Numbered from the stretch's first letter, positions 6,729 through 14,744 are shown. The stretch: 22,213 nt of DNA from DATAMF01 sp964472565 (GCA_964472565.1 CAYYNB010000095.1:1-22213); one strand, 5' to 3'. Made by a program: numbers and translations. The notes: generated by a model from the letters alone, not told the origin.

Positions 6729-7130
6729 TTAGAGCGATTGGAGCCATTTCAGCGCGGCGGCGGGATCAACAAACACGCGCGTCCGTACGCCTTCCTGGAT
6801 AGCATGCTGGACGGATTTGGTAAGGCTGATCTGGGCGTCGATATTCGGGGGGACAACCAACGCCCAATATTTCCAGCCCGCCGCTTTGGTTTGGGTAAAC
6901 CAGGTATTGATCGCCCAATCCTGATCTTCGTAGGGCAGCGCCATATTATTGCGATCATCAGAGAGCCATTTATCGGCCTGATATTCCTGAAGCGCCTGGG
7001 TGCCCCGATTCAACACATCCTGAAAGGCGGCACCGCTGATAGGCCGGTGGAAGACATGATAAACCAGCTTGTGGTCGGGGTAGTAGTACAGACTGGCAAC
7101 CTCATTCTCGATGAGCGTAATGGGTGACAT
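6729..7130 (-). CDS. SpoIIAA/STAS-like soluble protein
   Basis: A 133-aa cytosolic protein. The pattern YYYPDHKLVYHVFHRPISGAAF..LNRG, then YQADKWLSDDRNNMALPYED..WAINTWF, AAGWKYWALVVPPN and a C-terminal GVRTRVFVDPAAALKWLQ fits a family of single-domain STAS/SpoIIAA-fold proteins found in many environmental bacteria. I recall the signature KWLSDDRNN, but the biochemical role is not established. The start at 7130 (MSPITLIENEV) matches family starts and has AGGGA upstream; an ORF start 18 codons upstream runs into the upstream spacer. It is the last gene of the mutM-led run, 63 bp after the LURP-one-like gene. Confidence 0.7.
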   Translation of the reverse strand: MSPITLIENEVASLYYYPDHKLVYHVFHRPISGAAFQDVLNRGTQALQEYQADKWLSDDRNNMALPYEDQDWAINTWFTQTKAAGWKYWALVVPPNIDAQISLTKSVQHAIQEGVRTRVFVDPAAALKWLQSL

Positions 7131-7193
7131 AGCTGATTTCCCTAAAACGGGGGCGATGTGGCTGCACCGCCCCCGCGTACACACGGCGCTCGC

Positions 7194-7796
7194 TTAACCG
7201 CGCTGACGTTCGAGGAGAAGCATCATAATAAAGCTGAGCACGAAACGAATTTCTTCGTCTTCGGGCATGCTGGATACCAGCGGTTCAAGGCTGAAGACAC
7301 CTTCCCAGAATGCGGGCTGCTTGGTGAGCTTCATGATGGGCTGGTTGGTCCCATTCTGATAAATGATGTAGCTGGGATGGAAAAAATAGCCGCTGAACAT
7401 GCCCAGGACGGGAATCGAGGTCAGGCAGCCGTCCGCAACTTTAACCCAGGGATCGACCTCTTTGAGAAAATGAGTCGGCTGGCCGTTGGGGTCAAAAATC
7501 AGGTAGCTGGAACGCCACAGCGATTTCATACCTTCGCGCTTGATGGAGCCAAAAGCACGGCCATCGTAGCTGTTGGTGAAATTGTAGCGGGCCGACCAGT
7601 CGATAATACGATCCGCGCCGATTTTGAAAAGTTCCTGTGATTTGGACGAATTGGAATAGACTCCGATGCTTTCCTTGAGCTTGAACAGCTTCTGATGGAT
7701 GTACATCAGGTCATTGCCCATGGAGTCACGCAGATAAATCTGCGGGGCAACCGCGATCAGCTTAAACGAGAGGCGCAGCGGATATAAAAATCGCAT
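7194..7796 (-). CDS. LURP-one-related / scramblase-like (Tubby C2 fold) protein
   Basis: A 200-aa protein resembling the LURP-one-related/YxjI family, a Tubby-like beta barrel related to phospholipid scramblases. Evidence: MRFLYPLRLSFKLIAVAPQI, IYLRDSMGNDLMYIHQKLFKLKESIGVY (the early strand pattern of the family), then SYDGRAFGSIKREGMKSLWRSSYLIFDPNGQP, where family members read 'G..I..k......Y.i.d..G'. It continues with a central hydrophobic strand (IPVLGMFSGYFFHPSYIIYQ) and ends FVLSFIMMLLLERQRG. A buried hydrophobic C-terminal helix is typical of these folds. The start at 7796 has AAGGA upstream. It is 40 bp downstream of the TM gene. A membrane-lipid or stress role is inference from the fold. 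Confidence 0.7.
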   Translation of the reverse strand: MRFLYPLRLSFKLIAVAPQIYLRDSMGNDLMYIHQKLFKLKESIGVYSNSSKSQELFKIGADRIIDWSARYNFTNSYDGRAFGSIKREGMKSLWRSSYLIFDPNGQPTHFLKEVDPWVKVADGCLTSIPVLGMFSGYFFHPSYIIYQNGTNQPIMKLTKQPAFWEGVFSLEPLVSSMPEDEEIRFVLSFIMMLLLERQRG

Positions 7797-7836
7797 GGTT
7801 GAGTATCCTTGAGTGTATAGAAATTTACCGGGCAAA

Positions 7837-8832
7837 CTATTGGTGCGACTCCCACTCGCGCACGACGCTTTGCAGCAGGTCGCGCACGTCGGTTTCGGTC
7901 ACGTCGCCAATACCTTCATAAAATTTACCATCGACTTCGATACGCACCCCCCCATGCATTGAGGGTTTCACATGAATGCTGCGCGAACGGTAAGCGGCGA
8001 TTCCGGCGATCCGCGCTTGCAGAAGTTCTTCAATCTGCTCCGCAATGCTGAGTTCCGGCTTTTCTTCGACAGGTTCGGGGCCGTGCCCCATCGCCACGCG
8101 GCCCATCTGGCGGAACATGGCCCCCGGACTCATCGACGGGATTTCGGATGCGTCTTTGCGCGGCGGCTCCTGCGGTTGGGAGGGCTGCGCGGCGGTTTTC
8201 GGCGGCACTTTGGCGGCAGACTGGGCGATAGCGTTGAGGTCGCGCAGAACACTGAGGAACCGGCGTTCGAGATCGGCGCTGCGCAGTTCGGATAACGAGG
8301 TGAACTGGCGGCCCGCGATTTCCACAATCAGGCGACCATCGGACACATCACGCCAGACGCGCAGCAGTTCCACGGCATCAGCGGGCGCGGCGGATGATTC
8401 GGAGTCCGAGAGGGGGAAATCTTCAAGTGATGGTTCGGTATGAACAGGCATAGGTTCCTCAGCAATAAGATCATCCGCGAACATGGCGGCTAAATCGGGT
8501 TGGGGGAGATCGCTGGTTAACAAATCAAGGTCAGGGGCCGGCACAGCCATCTGGGGAGGCGCGGCAGCGGGCGCGGCGTAAGTCCTGGCGCGCTCACTGA
8601 GAGCGGGAATGGATGACTGAGATGATTTAGCTGTCCCGCGAATCAGGTTCAAAACCTGGGTATGGATGCCGGGCAGAGGAGGCAAACCCTCCCGAACACG
8701 GCGGCGGCGTTCGCTGGCGCGCTGGGCGACCAGCGTCATCAAAACGATCCAGACGATGCCCGCGCCGCAGGTGAGTGCGACCAGGCCCCCAATCTGGCTG
8801 AAGAGATCAGAAAAATCGGAAGAAGATGTCAT
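7837..8832 (-). CDS. N-terminally anchored protein with duplicated C-terminal domain
   Basis: A 331-aa protein of unknown function. One transmembrane helix at about 14-36 (IGGLVALTCGAGIVWIVLMT) is followed by a basic patch ASERRRRVREG, so the rest is predicted to be cytosolic. Residues 70-150 are a disordered Ala/Pro/Asp-rich linker. Two related segments follow: residues 156-201 (LLRVWRDVSDGRLIVEIAGR, then a Leu/Arg-rich helix ending VLRDLNAI) and 284-330 (IHVKPSMHGGVRIEVDGKFY, then a helix ending VVREWESH). Both run 'G-[R/V]-x-[I/V]-E-[I/V]-x-G-[R/K]-x-[F/Y]' plus an acidic helix, so an internal duplication is likely. Ribosome site weak. It sits between mutM (38 bp) and the LURP-one-like gene. 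Confidence 0.7.
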   Translation of the reverse strand: MTSSSDFSDLFSQIGGLVALTCGAGIVWIVLMTLVAQRASERRRRVREGLPPLPGIHTQVLNLIRGTAKSSQSSIPALSERARTYAAPAAAPPQMAVPAPDLDLLTSDLPQPDLAAMFADDLIAEEPMPVHTEPSLEDFPLSDSESSAAPADAVELLRVWRDVSDGRLIVEIAGRQFTSLSELRSADLERRFLSVLRDLNAIAQSAAKVPPKTAAQPSQPQEPPRKDASEIPSMSPGAMFRQMGRVAMGHGPEPVEEKPELSIAEQIEELLQARIAGIAAYRSRSIHVKPSMHGGVRIEVDGKFYEGIGDVTETDVRDLLQSVVREWESHQ

Positions 8833-8870
8833 AATGGTCTGGCTTTCATATCGTCATACGCACAGTGTAT

Positions 8871-9695
8871 TCAGGGTTCCTGTCTTTGGCAAGCCGGACA
8901 AAAGTGTGTACCCCGCTGTCCGACGACGATTTTTTCAATCGGATGGCCGCAGCGCGAACACGGCTCCCCGGTGCGGCCATAGGCTAAGAGGCTGTCCTGG
9001 GCCGAGCCGGGGGTGCCGTCGGGCTTCCGATACCAGTTGATGCTGGCCCCTTCGCGGTCAATTCCGGCCAGCAGGGCGCGGCGGATGGCAGCATAGAGGC
9101 GGGCGATGTCGGCGGGGGTGAGGGTATCGGCGCGGCGCAGGGGGTGAAGCTGGCTGTCGAAGAGGGCTTCATCGGCGTAGATATTGCCGATTCCCGCCAC
9201 AAACGACTGGTTGAGCAGCAGCGGCTTGAGATGGCCGGAGCGGTGCCGCAGCCGTTCGGTGAAAAGTTCCAGCGTGAAATCCGCTTCGAGCGGTTCGGGG
9301 CCGAGCGCATGTGTCACCTGAAGTGGGTCAGCGACCAGATAGACGCGGCCAAACTTACGCGCATCGGAAAAACGAAGCTGGTGAGCGTTGTCGAGCTGGA
9401 ACATAAAATGCACCCAGCGATCCGCCGGGGTTTGTTCGGCATCGGGCACAACATACAGCCGCCCGGTCATTTTGAGATGGATGATCAGCGTGTCGTGGGT
9501 AAGGCCGATCAAAATGTATTTGGCGCGGCGGGTGATCGCCTCGACGCGCTGGCCGGTGATGCGGGCGGTAAAAACCGGACCATCGGGCGTGACCAGGCCG
9601 CCGGGATAATCGTAGGTGGCGGCGGTGATAGTCCGGCCCAGCAGCGGGGCGCGCAGGCCGCGCACGACGGTTTCGACTTCGGGCAGTTCGGGCAT
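8871..9695 (-). CDS. mutM: Formamidopyrimidine-DNA glycosylase (Fpg/MutM)
   Basis: This enzyme excises 8-oxoguanine and formamidopyrimidines from DNA and nicks the abasic site (base excision repair). At 274 aa it has the usual length. It begins PELPEVETVVRGL after Met1, giving the catalytic N-terminal Pro2 and Glu3. Lys59 lies in RRAKYILI, HLKMTGRL is at 73-80, and the helix-two-turn-helix GIGNIYADEALF is at 168-179. The C-terminal zinc finger is complete: CSRC (Cys246, Cys249) and CPAC (Cys266, Cys269), with Arg262 in GQRGTHF. The start is fixed by the processed PELPE terminus. It is the first gene of a run of four closely spaced minus-strand genes and is divergent from the propeller gene at 9914. 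Confidence 0.96.
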   Translation of the reverse strand: MPELPEVETVVRGLRAPLLGRTITAATYDYPGGLVTPDGPVFTARITGQRVEAITRRAKYILIGLTHDTLIIHLKMTGRLYVVPDAEQTPADRWVHFMFQLDNAHQLRFSDARKFGRVYLVADPLQVTHALGPEPLEADFTLELFTERLRHRSGHLKPLLLNQSFVAGIGNIYADEALFDSQLHPLRRADTLTPADIARLYAAIRRALLAGIDREGASINWYRKPDGTPGSAQDSLLAYGRTGEPCSRCGHPIEKIVVGQRGTHFCPACQRQEP

Positions 9696-9868
9696 GATGA
9701 ATGTATCTCTTCTGTGACGGGCGATAGTGTGAGTTTAACTGATTCGCAGGGGTTTGGGGATAGGTCGGGCGGGCTATGGCATCGTCGCAGTGAGAAAGGG
9801 ATTTGATCAGCATTGGTTAATCAGCGCCTTTTCAGAGGTTAACCATCCGTTTGATCCGGACGAACAAA

Positions 9869-9912
9869 GTTAAACTGCACCTATGCGCAGCAAAAAATGA
9901 GAGGAGTTTAAC
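9869..9912 (+). promoter_or_regulatory. Possible leader hairpin near the ribosome site of the propeller gene
   Basis: GTTAAACT (9869-9876) and AGTTTAAC (9905-9912) are perfect 8-nt inverted repeats separated by 28 nt. The right arm lies between the GAGGAG ribosome site and the ATG at 9914, so pairing in the mRNA could hide the initiation region. AT-rich and modest; could be chance. The rest of the 9696-9913 spacer contains further TTAACC/GGTTAA motifs but no clear promoter. Confidence 0.3.
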
Positions 9913-9913
9913 C

Positions 9914-11071
9914 ATGATCAAGCGCTTACTGCTTATAGCGTCCGTACTCTTCATGATGCTTCCCTTCACACCGGCAGCGGCTGGCGATAGCCAGTGGTCT
10001 GTCTGGCTGTATGATCAGGAAAGTCACCAGCTCGTGCGGGTGTTCATGGATGGCACAACGCAGGAAGTTTCCCTGGTTCCGCCGGATGGATACGATTTTG
10101 GAGAAATGGAATTTTCACCCGATGGGAATGTGATGATGGCCTGTCTGTTTTCGGTCAGCGGAGAAGGGTTAATGCTCACCGCTTACGATATTCTCAGCGC
10201 CCATTATCGCTTTTCGTATCCCGTCCCGCCCCAGGAATCGTGTAAGGTTTCGGCAGGCCAGTTTAGCCCCGATGGGACTCAGTTTGCCCTCCCTTCAACG
10301 GTAGCCCAACAGGGCATACTGAGTAGTTGGGCGGTTAACGTCATCGATAGCGCGTCCGGCACATCCCTTTATCGCCTGGATTCGAGCCTGGACACGATAG
10401 CCAGTTATGCGAATTTTTCGCCGCGAGTGCGCCATTTTGGGGCGGATAAAATTGTATTGTCGCTGCAAGAATATCTGTCTGAAAGCGCGCTGGCTTTAAT
10501 GCCGGTGATTAGCTGGCAGCCCTCAACCAATACGGTGGGCTTGATGGGAAATTATCCGGCAGATATGTTATCGATAGCGCCCAATGGTGAAATGGTGTGG
10601 TTAGCCGCCGATCCAGCATTCGGACACCCTGCCGCCGAAACGCTGCCCGGTGGTGATGCGAATGTGGTCATGTACCAGGATGCAGCAGGGGTCAGTTATC
10701 CTGTGTTTAACGATGCGACGGTCTATCTGTGGGGTGTGCAGTTTATAGATGCAGGGCGCAAAATAGCGGTGATGATCCAGGACCCGATCAGTTCCACATC
10801 ATCTACGGTCTATCTGGATCGCTCCGGGATACAGTATCCCTTGCCGCAAGGCGAACAATTCAGCCTGATCCCGGCCCCGACGGGTTACGTAACCTGGTCG
10901 GTTACGTCCAGCAATACATTTGAGCTTACTGCAATGGAGTGGGGGCCGTCGGGCGAGGCCCAAGCGCCGCTGGTATTATGGAGCAGCCCGCGCACAACCT
11001 GGACTCCGGTCTGGTCCGGGCCGAATTCAGTAGCCGAGGGGCTTCCGGCCTTTCCGCCGATAGGCCAGTGA
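9914..11071 (+). CDS. Secreted beta-propeller (WD40-like/TolB-type) protein
   Basis: A 385-aa exported protein. MIKRLLLIASVLFMMLPFTP with AAAGD after it is a signal peptide; the start at 9914 has GAGGAG 7 nt upstream and places the signal at the very N-terminus. The mature protein has repeated blade-like segments marked by FSPDG: MEFSPDGNVMMACLFSV, GQFSPDGTQFALPSTV, SIAPNGEMVWLAAD, with strands between. This is the PD40/TolB-like pattern. No lipobox or membrane segment follows the signal, so it is secreted. Propellers of this type are binding scaffolds; the ligand is unknown. It appears to be transcribed alone and is followed by a strong hairpin at 11108. Confidence 0.75.
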   Translation: MIKRLLLIASVLFMMLPFTPAAAGDSQWSVWLYDQESHQLVRVFMDGTTQEVSLVPPDGYDFGEMEFSPDGNVMMACLFSVSGEGLMLTAYDILSAHYRFSYPVPPQESCKVSAGQFSPDGTQFALPSTVAQQGILSSWAVNVIDSASGTSLYRLDSSLDTIASYANFSPRVRHFGADKIVLSLQEYLSESALALMPVISWQPSTNTVGLMGNYPADMLSIAPNGEMVWLAADPAFGHPAAETLPGGDANVVMYQDAAGVSYPVFNDATVYLWGVQFIDAGRKIAVMIQDPISSTSSTVYLDRSGIQYPLPQGEQFSLIPAPTGYVTWSVTSSNTFELTAMEWGPSGEAQAPLVLWSSPRTTWTPVWSGPNSVAEGLPAFPPIGQ

Positions 11072-11107
11072 TGCAGCGGAGAATCCGATAACAACGGTTT
11101 AGATCGA

Positions 11108-11134
11108 GGCGCGCAGCTTTTTTCACTGCGCGCC
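11108..11134 (+). terminator. Strong hairpin after the propeller gene, possible terminator
   Basis: Perfect 9-bp GC-rich stem GGCGCGCAG / CTGCGCGCC around a T-rich 9-nt loop, 36 bp past the stop at 11071. No T run follows the stem on the plus strand, so it is not a canonical intrinsic terminator; it may stabilise a 3' end or act with Rho. Confidence 0.4.
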
Positions 11135-11142
11135 AGCTCCGG

Positions 11143-11202
11143 AATAAAGCTGCGCCACTATTTTCCTTACCCCATCCGGATGAATGAGATAATTATTTTC
11201 TG
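11143..11202 (+). repeat. Intergenic repeat copy B
   Basis: 11143-11173 matches 4716-4746 at 27 of 31 positions, and TGAATGAGATAATT (11181-11194) with the following ATTTTC matches the second block of copy A. Copy B lacks the GC-rich hairpin found inside copy A. It lies in the 270-bp gap 11072-11341 upstream of the CrtB-like gene; the rest of the gap after the repeat shows nothing I can name. Confidence 0.5.
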
Positions 11203-11341
11203 GGGGCGCTCCGTCTGCCAGATGCGTCTTCATGGTGATCATAGTCAGTGCCAAACCAGGATGAATGTCACTTCCCAGGGGTATGACGCGACAATTTTAC
11301 CCTTCGGACGTAATTGTTTCTGGATGCAGGAGATGCAAGAT

Positions 11342-12211
11342 ATGATGACGCTCAATCAGGTAGTACCGACACAGAACGTTGATGAGAGTCTGGCGGCATT
11401 CATCACCAAAACAGCCAGCCAGCAGACCTATGACACGATCCGTTTTCTGGTTGATACGGATCGCGTGGGGGAAGCGTATCAGGCCTACGGCTATTTCCGC
11501 TGGGTGGATGATTGGCTGGACCAGGGAGCCACTGATCGGGCGGAACGAATCGCATTTGTGGAACGGCAGCAGGCGGTGATCGACAGTGTGTATCGCGGGG
11601 TATGGCCGCGTAACCTGTCCGTCGAAGAAGAAATGATCGCGGAACTGATCCGCGTCGATCAGGAACCGTACAGCGGTCTGCAAGCCTACATTCGGAATAT
11701 GATGGCAGTGATGGCCTTTGACGCGAACCGCCGGGGGCGCTTGATCACGCACAGTGAACTAACCGGGTACTCGCATCATCTGGCGGTGGGTGTGACCGAA
11801 GCAATGCATTATTTCATCGGACATGATGAATACTGCGCACCCAGTGAGATCCGCTACCGCGCGGTGACGGCGGCGCATATCACGCACATGCTGCGCGACA
11901 CCTGCGAGGACATCGCCGCCGGATACTATAATATTCCGCGCGAATACATTCAGAAATATGGGGCTGTCGCGCTGGACGTCGAAAGTGAAGTGTACCGGGA
12001 ATGGGTCCAGAGCCAGGTACAACTGGCGCGATCCTACTTCCTGGCGGGGAAGGACTATCTGGCGCAGGTTCCGAACACCCGGTGCCGGATGGCGGGTTTG
12101 GCCTACTGCGCGCGCTTCGAGGCGCTGCTGGCGATCATTGAAGCGGATGATTACCGGCTGCGGGCGTATTATCCAGAGCAGGGTTCGACAGTAGTAAGCG
12201 GGGAAGAGTAG
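11342..12211 (+). CDS. crtB: Squalene/phytoene synthase family protein
   Basis: Family members condense two prenyl diphosphates head-to-head (GGPP to phytoene, or FPP to squalene/dehydrosqualene). Of 289 residues, the first Asp-rich motif is YGYFRWVDDWLD (49-60; Asp56, Asp57, Asp60). The second is HITHMLRDTCEDIAAGYYNIP (179-199; Asp186, Asp190), each binding Mg-diphosphate. The length is normal. The start at 11342 (MMTLNQ) has AGGAG 9 nt upstream; the frame is open back to 11180, but that stretch overlaps the intergenic repeat and does not look like protein. The CrtI-like gene follows after 62 bp, which supports a carotenoid rather than a hopanoid role. Whether C30 or C40 cannot be told. Confidence 0.85.
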   Translation: MMTLNQVVPTQNVDESLAAFITKTASQQTYDTIRFLVDTDRVGEAYQAYGYFRWVDDWLDQGATDRAERIAFVERQQAVIDSVYRGVWPRNLSVEEEMIAELIRVDQEPYSGLQAYIRNMMAVMAFDANRRGRLITHSELTGYSHHLAVGVTEAMHYFIGHDEYCAPSEIRYRAVTAAHITHMLRDTCEDIAAGYYNIPREYIQKYGAVALDVESEVYREWVQSQVQLARSYFLAGKDYLAQVPNTRCRMAGLAYCARFEALLAIIEADDYRLRAYYPEQGSTVVSGEE

Positions 12212-12273
12212 AGAAACCTCGATCCTCCGGGGACCGAACGACAGAAATTGAGCAGTAGAAGGAAGTGGAAGGC

Positions 12274-13749
12274 ATGACATCCGCGATCATTATTGGGGCC
12301 GGAATCGGTGGACTTTCGGCGGCGGCACACCTCGCCCAGCGGGGCGTGAAGGTGACGGTGGTCGAGAAAAATCAACGCGCAGGCGGGCGGTGCGATCATT
12401 TCTGGCGCGAGGATCACCGGTTTGATACGGGGCCAACGCTGTTCGTGATGCCGCTGGTCTTTGAGAGTGAACTCGCCGCGCTGGGTGTCGATATGCAGGC
12501 AGCGCTGCACCTCAAGCGCGTCGATCCGACCTATCATCTGGTATTCGATGACGGGCAGCAGATGGCGCTCACCTCGGATATGGAGCGCATGTACGAACAA
12601 CTGGAAGCGATAGAGGCCGGAAGCTTTCAGGGATTCCTGCGGTATGTGCGCGAAGGCCAGCGGCACTATGATCTTGCGATGAAAAAGCTGGTCAACCGCG
12701 ATTTCCGCACGGCGGCCCAGTTCTTCCATGTGAAACACGTCCCGCTGGCCTACCAGCTCAAACCGCTGGCGCGGCACTACCATCACATGAACACGTATTT
12801 CAAAACCAACCGGCTAAAATCCGCGTTCACGTTTCAGGATGTGTATATGGGGCTGAGTCCCTTCGAGGCCCCGGCGACGTTTTCGCTGATGCCCTATTCA
12901 GAACTGGCGCACGGCGTCTGGTATCCTGAAGGCGGGATGTACCGCGTGGTGGAAACGCTGGTGGATGTGGCGCAAAAGGCCGGGGTGGAATTCCTTTTCG
13001 ATTGGGAAGCCGAGCGGATCGAGGTGGACGGCACACAGGCGCGCGGCGTGCTGTTTAAGGGCGGCGAACGCCTGGAAGCGGACATTCTTATCGCCAACGC
13101 GGATTTGCCGTATGTGTACCAGGATTTGCTGCCGGATCAAGGCGCGGCGAAACGCATGGCGCACAAACGCTTCTCCTGCTCGACAGTCAGCTTTTTCTGG
13201 GGCGTGGATAAGGTCTATCCACAGGTCGGGCCGCATACGCTGTTTCTGGTGGACAACTACAAGGAAAACTTCGACAGCATCGAGCGGCGGGTGATGCCTG
13301 CGAATCCCTCCGTGTATCTGCATGCCCCAACGCGGCTGGACCCGACCACTGCGCCCGACGGTCAGGATACACTGATCGGGATCGTCCCGGTGGGACATTT
13401 GGGCGATCATGAGGAAAACGACTGGGCGCACAAAATCGACCAGGCACGGGATGCGCTCTTCAACAAGCTGAAACTGGTCGGGATCACCGATTTGGAATCC
13501 CACATCAAGTTTGAGGTCAACTACACGCCGATGTCGTGGCGGCATCGATACAACCTGCTGAAGGGATCGACGCACGGGTTAGCGCATACGCTGTTTCAAC
13601 TGGGCTATTTCCGGCCCCACAACCGCCACGCGACCTATCGCAACCTGTATTTTGTCGGCGCGAGCACGCATCCGGGCACGGGCATGCCCACCGCGATGAT
13701 CTCCGGGCGGCATGTGGCGAACCGGGTGCTGGACGAGATGGTGAATTAA
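12274..13749 (+). CDS. crtI: Phytoene desaturase family FAD oxidoreductase
   Basis: A 491-aa flavoprotein acting on the product of the upstream synthase, introducing double bonds or otherwise oxidising the polyene. The N-terminus has the Rossmann dinucleotide motif AIIIGAGIGGLSAAAHLAQRG (4-24), then VVEKNQRAGGRCDHF and FDTGPTLFVMP. YPEGGMYRVVETLVDVAQKAG in the middle and VGASTHPGTGMPTAMISGRH at the C-terminus are standard CrtI family signatures, the last binding FAD. The start chosen is the ATG at 12274, 10 nt after AAGGA; a GTG at 12265 is an alternative. It is co-transcribed with the CrtB-like gene. The reaction (desaturase, ketolase or isomerase) is uncertain within this family. Confidence 0.87.
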   Translation: MTSAIIIGAGIGGLSAAAHLAQRGVKVTVVEKNQRAGGRCDHFWREDHRFDTGPTLFVMPLVFESELAALGVDMQAALHLKRVDPTYHLVFDDGQQMALTSDMERMYEQLEAIEAGSFQGFLRYVREGQRHYDLAMKKLVNRDFRTAAQFFHVKHVPLAYQLKPLARHYHHMNTYFKTNRLKSAFTFQDVYMGLSPFEAPATFSLMPYSELAHGVWYPEGGMYRVVETLVDVAQKAGVEFLFDWEAERIEVDGTQARGVLFKGGERLEADILIANADLPYVYQDLLPDQGAAKRMAHKRFSCSTVSFFWGVDKVYPQVGPHTLFLVDNYKENFDSIERRVMPANPSVYLHAPTRLDPTTAPDGQDTLIGIVPVGHLGDHEENDWAHKIDQARDALFNKLKLVGITDLESHIKFEVNYTPMSWRHRYNLLKGSTHGLAHTLFQLGYFRPHNRHATYRNLYFVGASTHPGTGMPTAMISGRHVANRVLDEMVN

Positions 13750-13752
13750 ACC

Positions 13753-13774
13753 CCGTAGGGCCATGCCCCTACGG
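13753..13774. terminator. Hairpin between convergent genes, possible bidirectional terminator or REP element
   Basis: CCGTAGGG and CCCTACGG form a perfect 8-bp stem with a 6-nt loop (13761-13766) in the 32-bp gap between the convergent stops at 13749 and 13782. No T run follows on either side. GTAGGG-type palindromes are also common as dispersed REP-like units. Confidence 0.45.
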
Positions 13775-13781
13775 AATTCGG

Positions 13782-14744
13782 TTACGTGCGGATCAACTTT
13801 CCGAACCATTCCAACGGGGCGTGGTGGTGCTGCCACCAGAGGTCCTCCCACAGATAATGCACGGCAAGCTGTTTGTACGGGCCGTACTGCTCAAAATGGT
13901 CGAGCAGGCGCTCCACCGGGACCGGGTTTTCGGGGTCCTGATCAAAAAACAGCTTGGAGTAAATCTTCTGCTCCCAGGGCGAAATGTGGTTGAAAAAGTC
14001 CCAGTGATGGAACACATCAAACAGTAAATACCAGACCGTTGCCGGGCCGACGCCGTAGAGCTTGAGCAGCGCTTTCATCTGCGTATCCCGATCCAGGGCG
14101 CGGAGGGCCATTTCATCGATCTCGCCGCGCGCGAAATAGTCATCGATGCGTTTGATCGATTTGGCGCGGTAGCCCATCTTCAGGGCGCGCAGTTCCTCTT
14201 CCGTGACAGGCGTGAGATCGCCGGGATTCCAGAAGCACCCTAACGTTTGACCGTCGAAATTAAGCGGCGTGCCGTAATGGTCGAGCAGCGCCGCGAACAT
14301 CTGGATCGAGCGGCGCACCGTCGCATTTTGCAGCACGATGCCGATGATCAGGTATTCGTACAGCGAACTGGGATGACCGGGCCGCATGCCGCGCCAGCGC
14401 GTGATCACCGGGCCGAGCACCGGATCGGCGGCGAAGGCGGCATAAAAACCGGACAGATCGAGGTCGAAGTTGTAACGGTAGCGGAACTCGGCGGTGAACG
14501 AGGACAAAAACGCCTCATCCAGCGGCGCATCATGGTGAATATCGATCTGGACGGCGGGCTGATCAACGGTGCCCGCATTTTTGATCACCAGGCCCAGCGG
14601 CACCTGCTGCCAGGGGAACGTCTGCCAGCGGGTGCCGGGTTCCCAGGCATTATCGCCGGTGGTGAAATGATCGGGCTTGTGGAAGGTCGAATCAAAGTCG
14701 AACGGTGCGGTTGGAATCAGATTCAGAGTCGTGATGTGTTTCAT
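13782..14744 (-). CDS. HhH-GPD superfamily DNA glycosylase-like protein
   Basis: A 320-aa protein of the AlkA/endonuclease III fold, which removes damaged bases from DNA. An N-terminal beta domain (about 1-95, AlkA-like) is followed by the helical core: YEYLIIGIVLQNATVRRSIQ (129-148, the 'I..Q..' helix), LKMGYRAKSIKRI (188-200) and the helix-hairpin-helix LLKLYGVGPATVWYLLF (226-242). The stretch after it, WDFFNHISPWEQKIY, is where a catalytic Asp is expected (DVFPxDD in AlkA). Here Ile254/Ser255 stand at that position, and only Asp249 is nearby, so activity is uncertain. The ATG overlaps the stop of the YbaK-like gene (ATGA), so it is the last gene of a coupled three-gene operon. Confidence 0.75.
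   Translation of the reverse strand: MKHITTLNLIPTAPFDFDSTFHKPDHFTTGDNAWEPGTRWQTFPWQQVPLGLVIKNAGTVDQPAVQIDIHHDAPLDEAFLSSFTAEFRYRYNFDLDLSGFYAAFAADPVLGPVITRWRGMRPGHPSSLYEYLIIGIVLQNATVRRSIQMFAALLDHYGTPLNFDGQTLGCFWNPGDLTPVTEEELRALKMGYRAKSIKRIDDYFARGEIDEMALRALDRDTQMKALLKLYGVGPATVWYLLFDVFHHWDFFNHISPWEQKIYSKLFFDQDPENPVPVERLLDHFEQYGPYKQLAVHYLWEDLWWQHHHAPLEWFGKLIRT

Noticed and set aside
9144..9806. Plus-strand open frame of 220 codons
   Set aside because: Antisense to mutM, whose motifs are unmistakable; an effect of GC-rich codon use.
11180..11341. 54-codon N-terminal extension of the CrtB-like frame
   Set aside because: It runs through the intergenic repeat, has no ribosome site and no family similarity; AGGAG stands 9 nt before the ATG at 11342.
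13536..14027. Plus-strand open frame of 163 codons across the crtI end and glycosylase gene
   Set aside because: It overlaps two well-supported genes, spans the intergenic hairpin and shows no recognisable domain.
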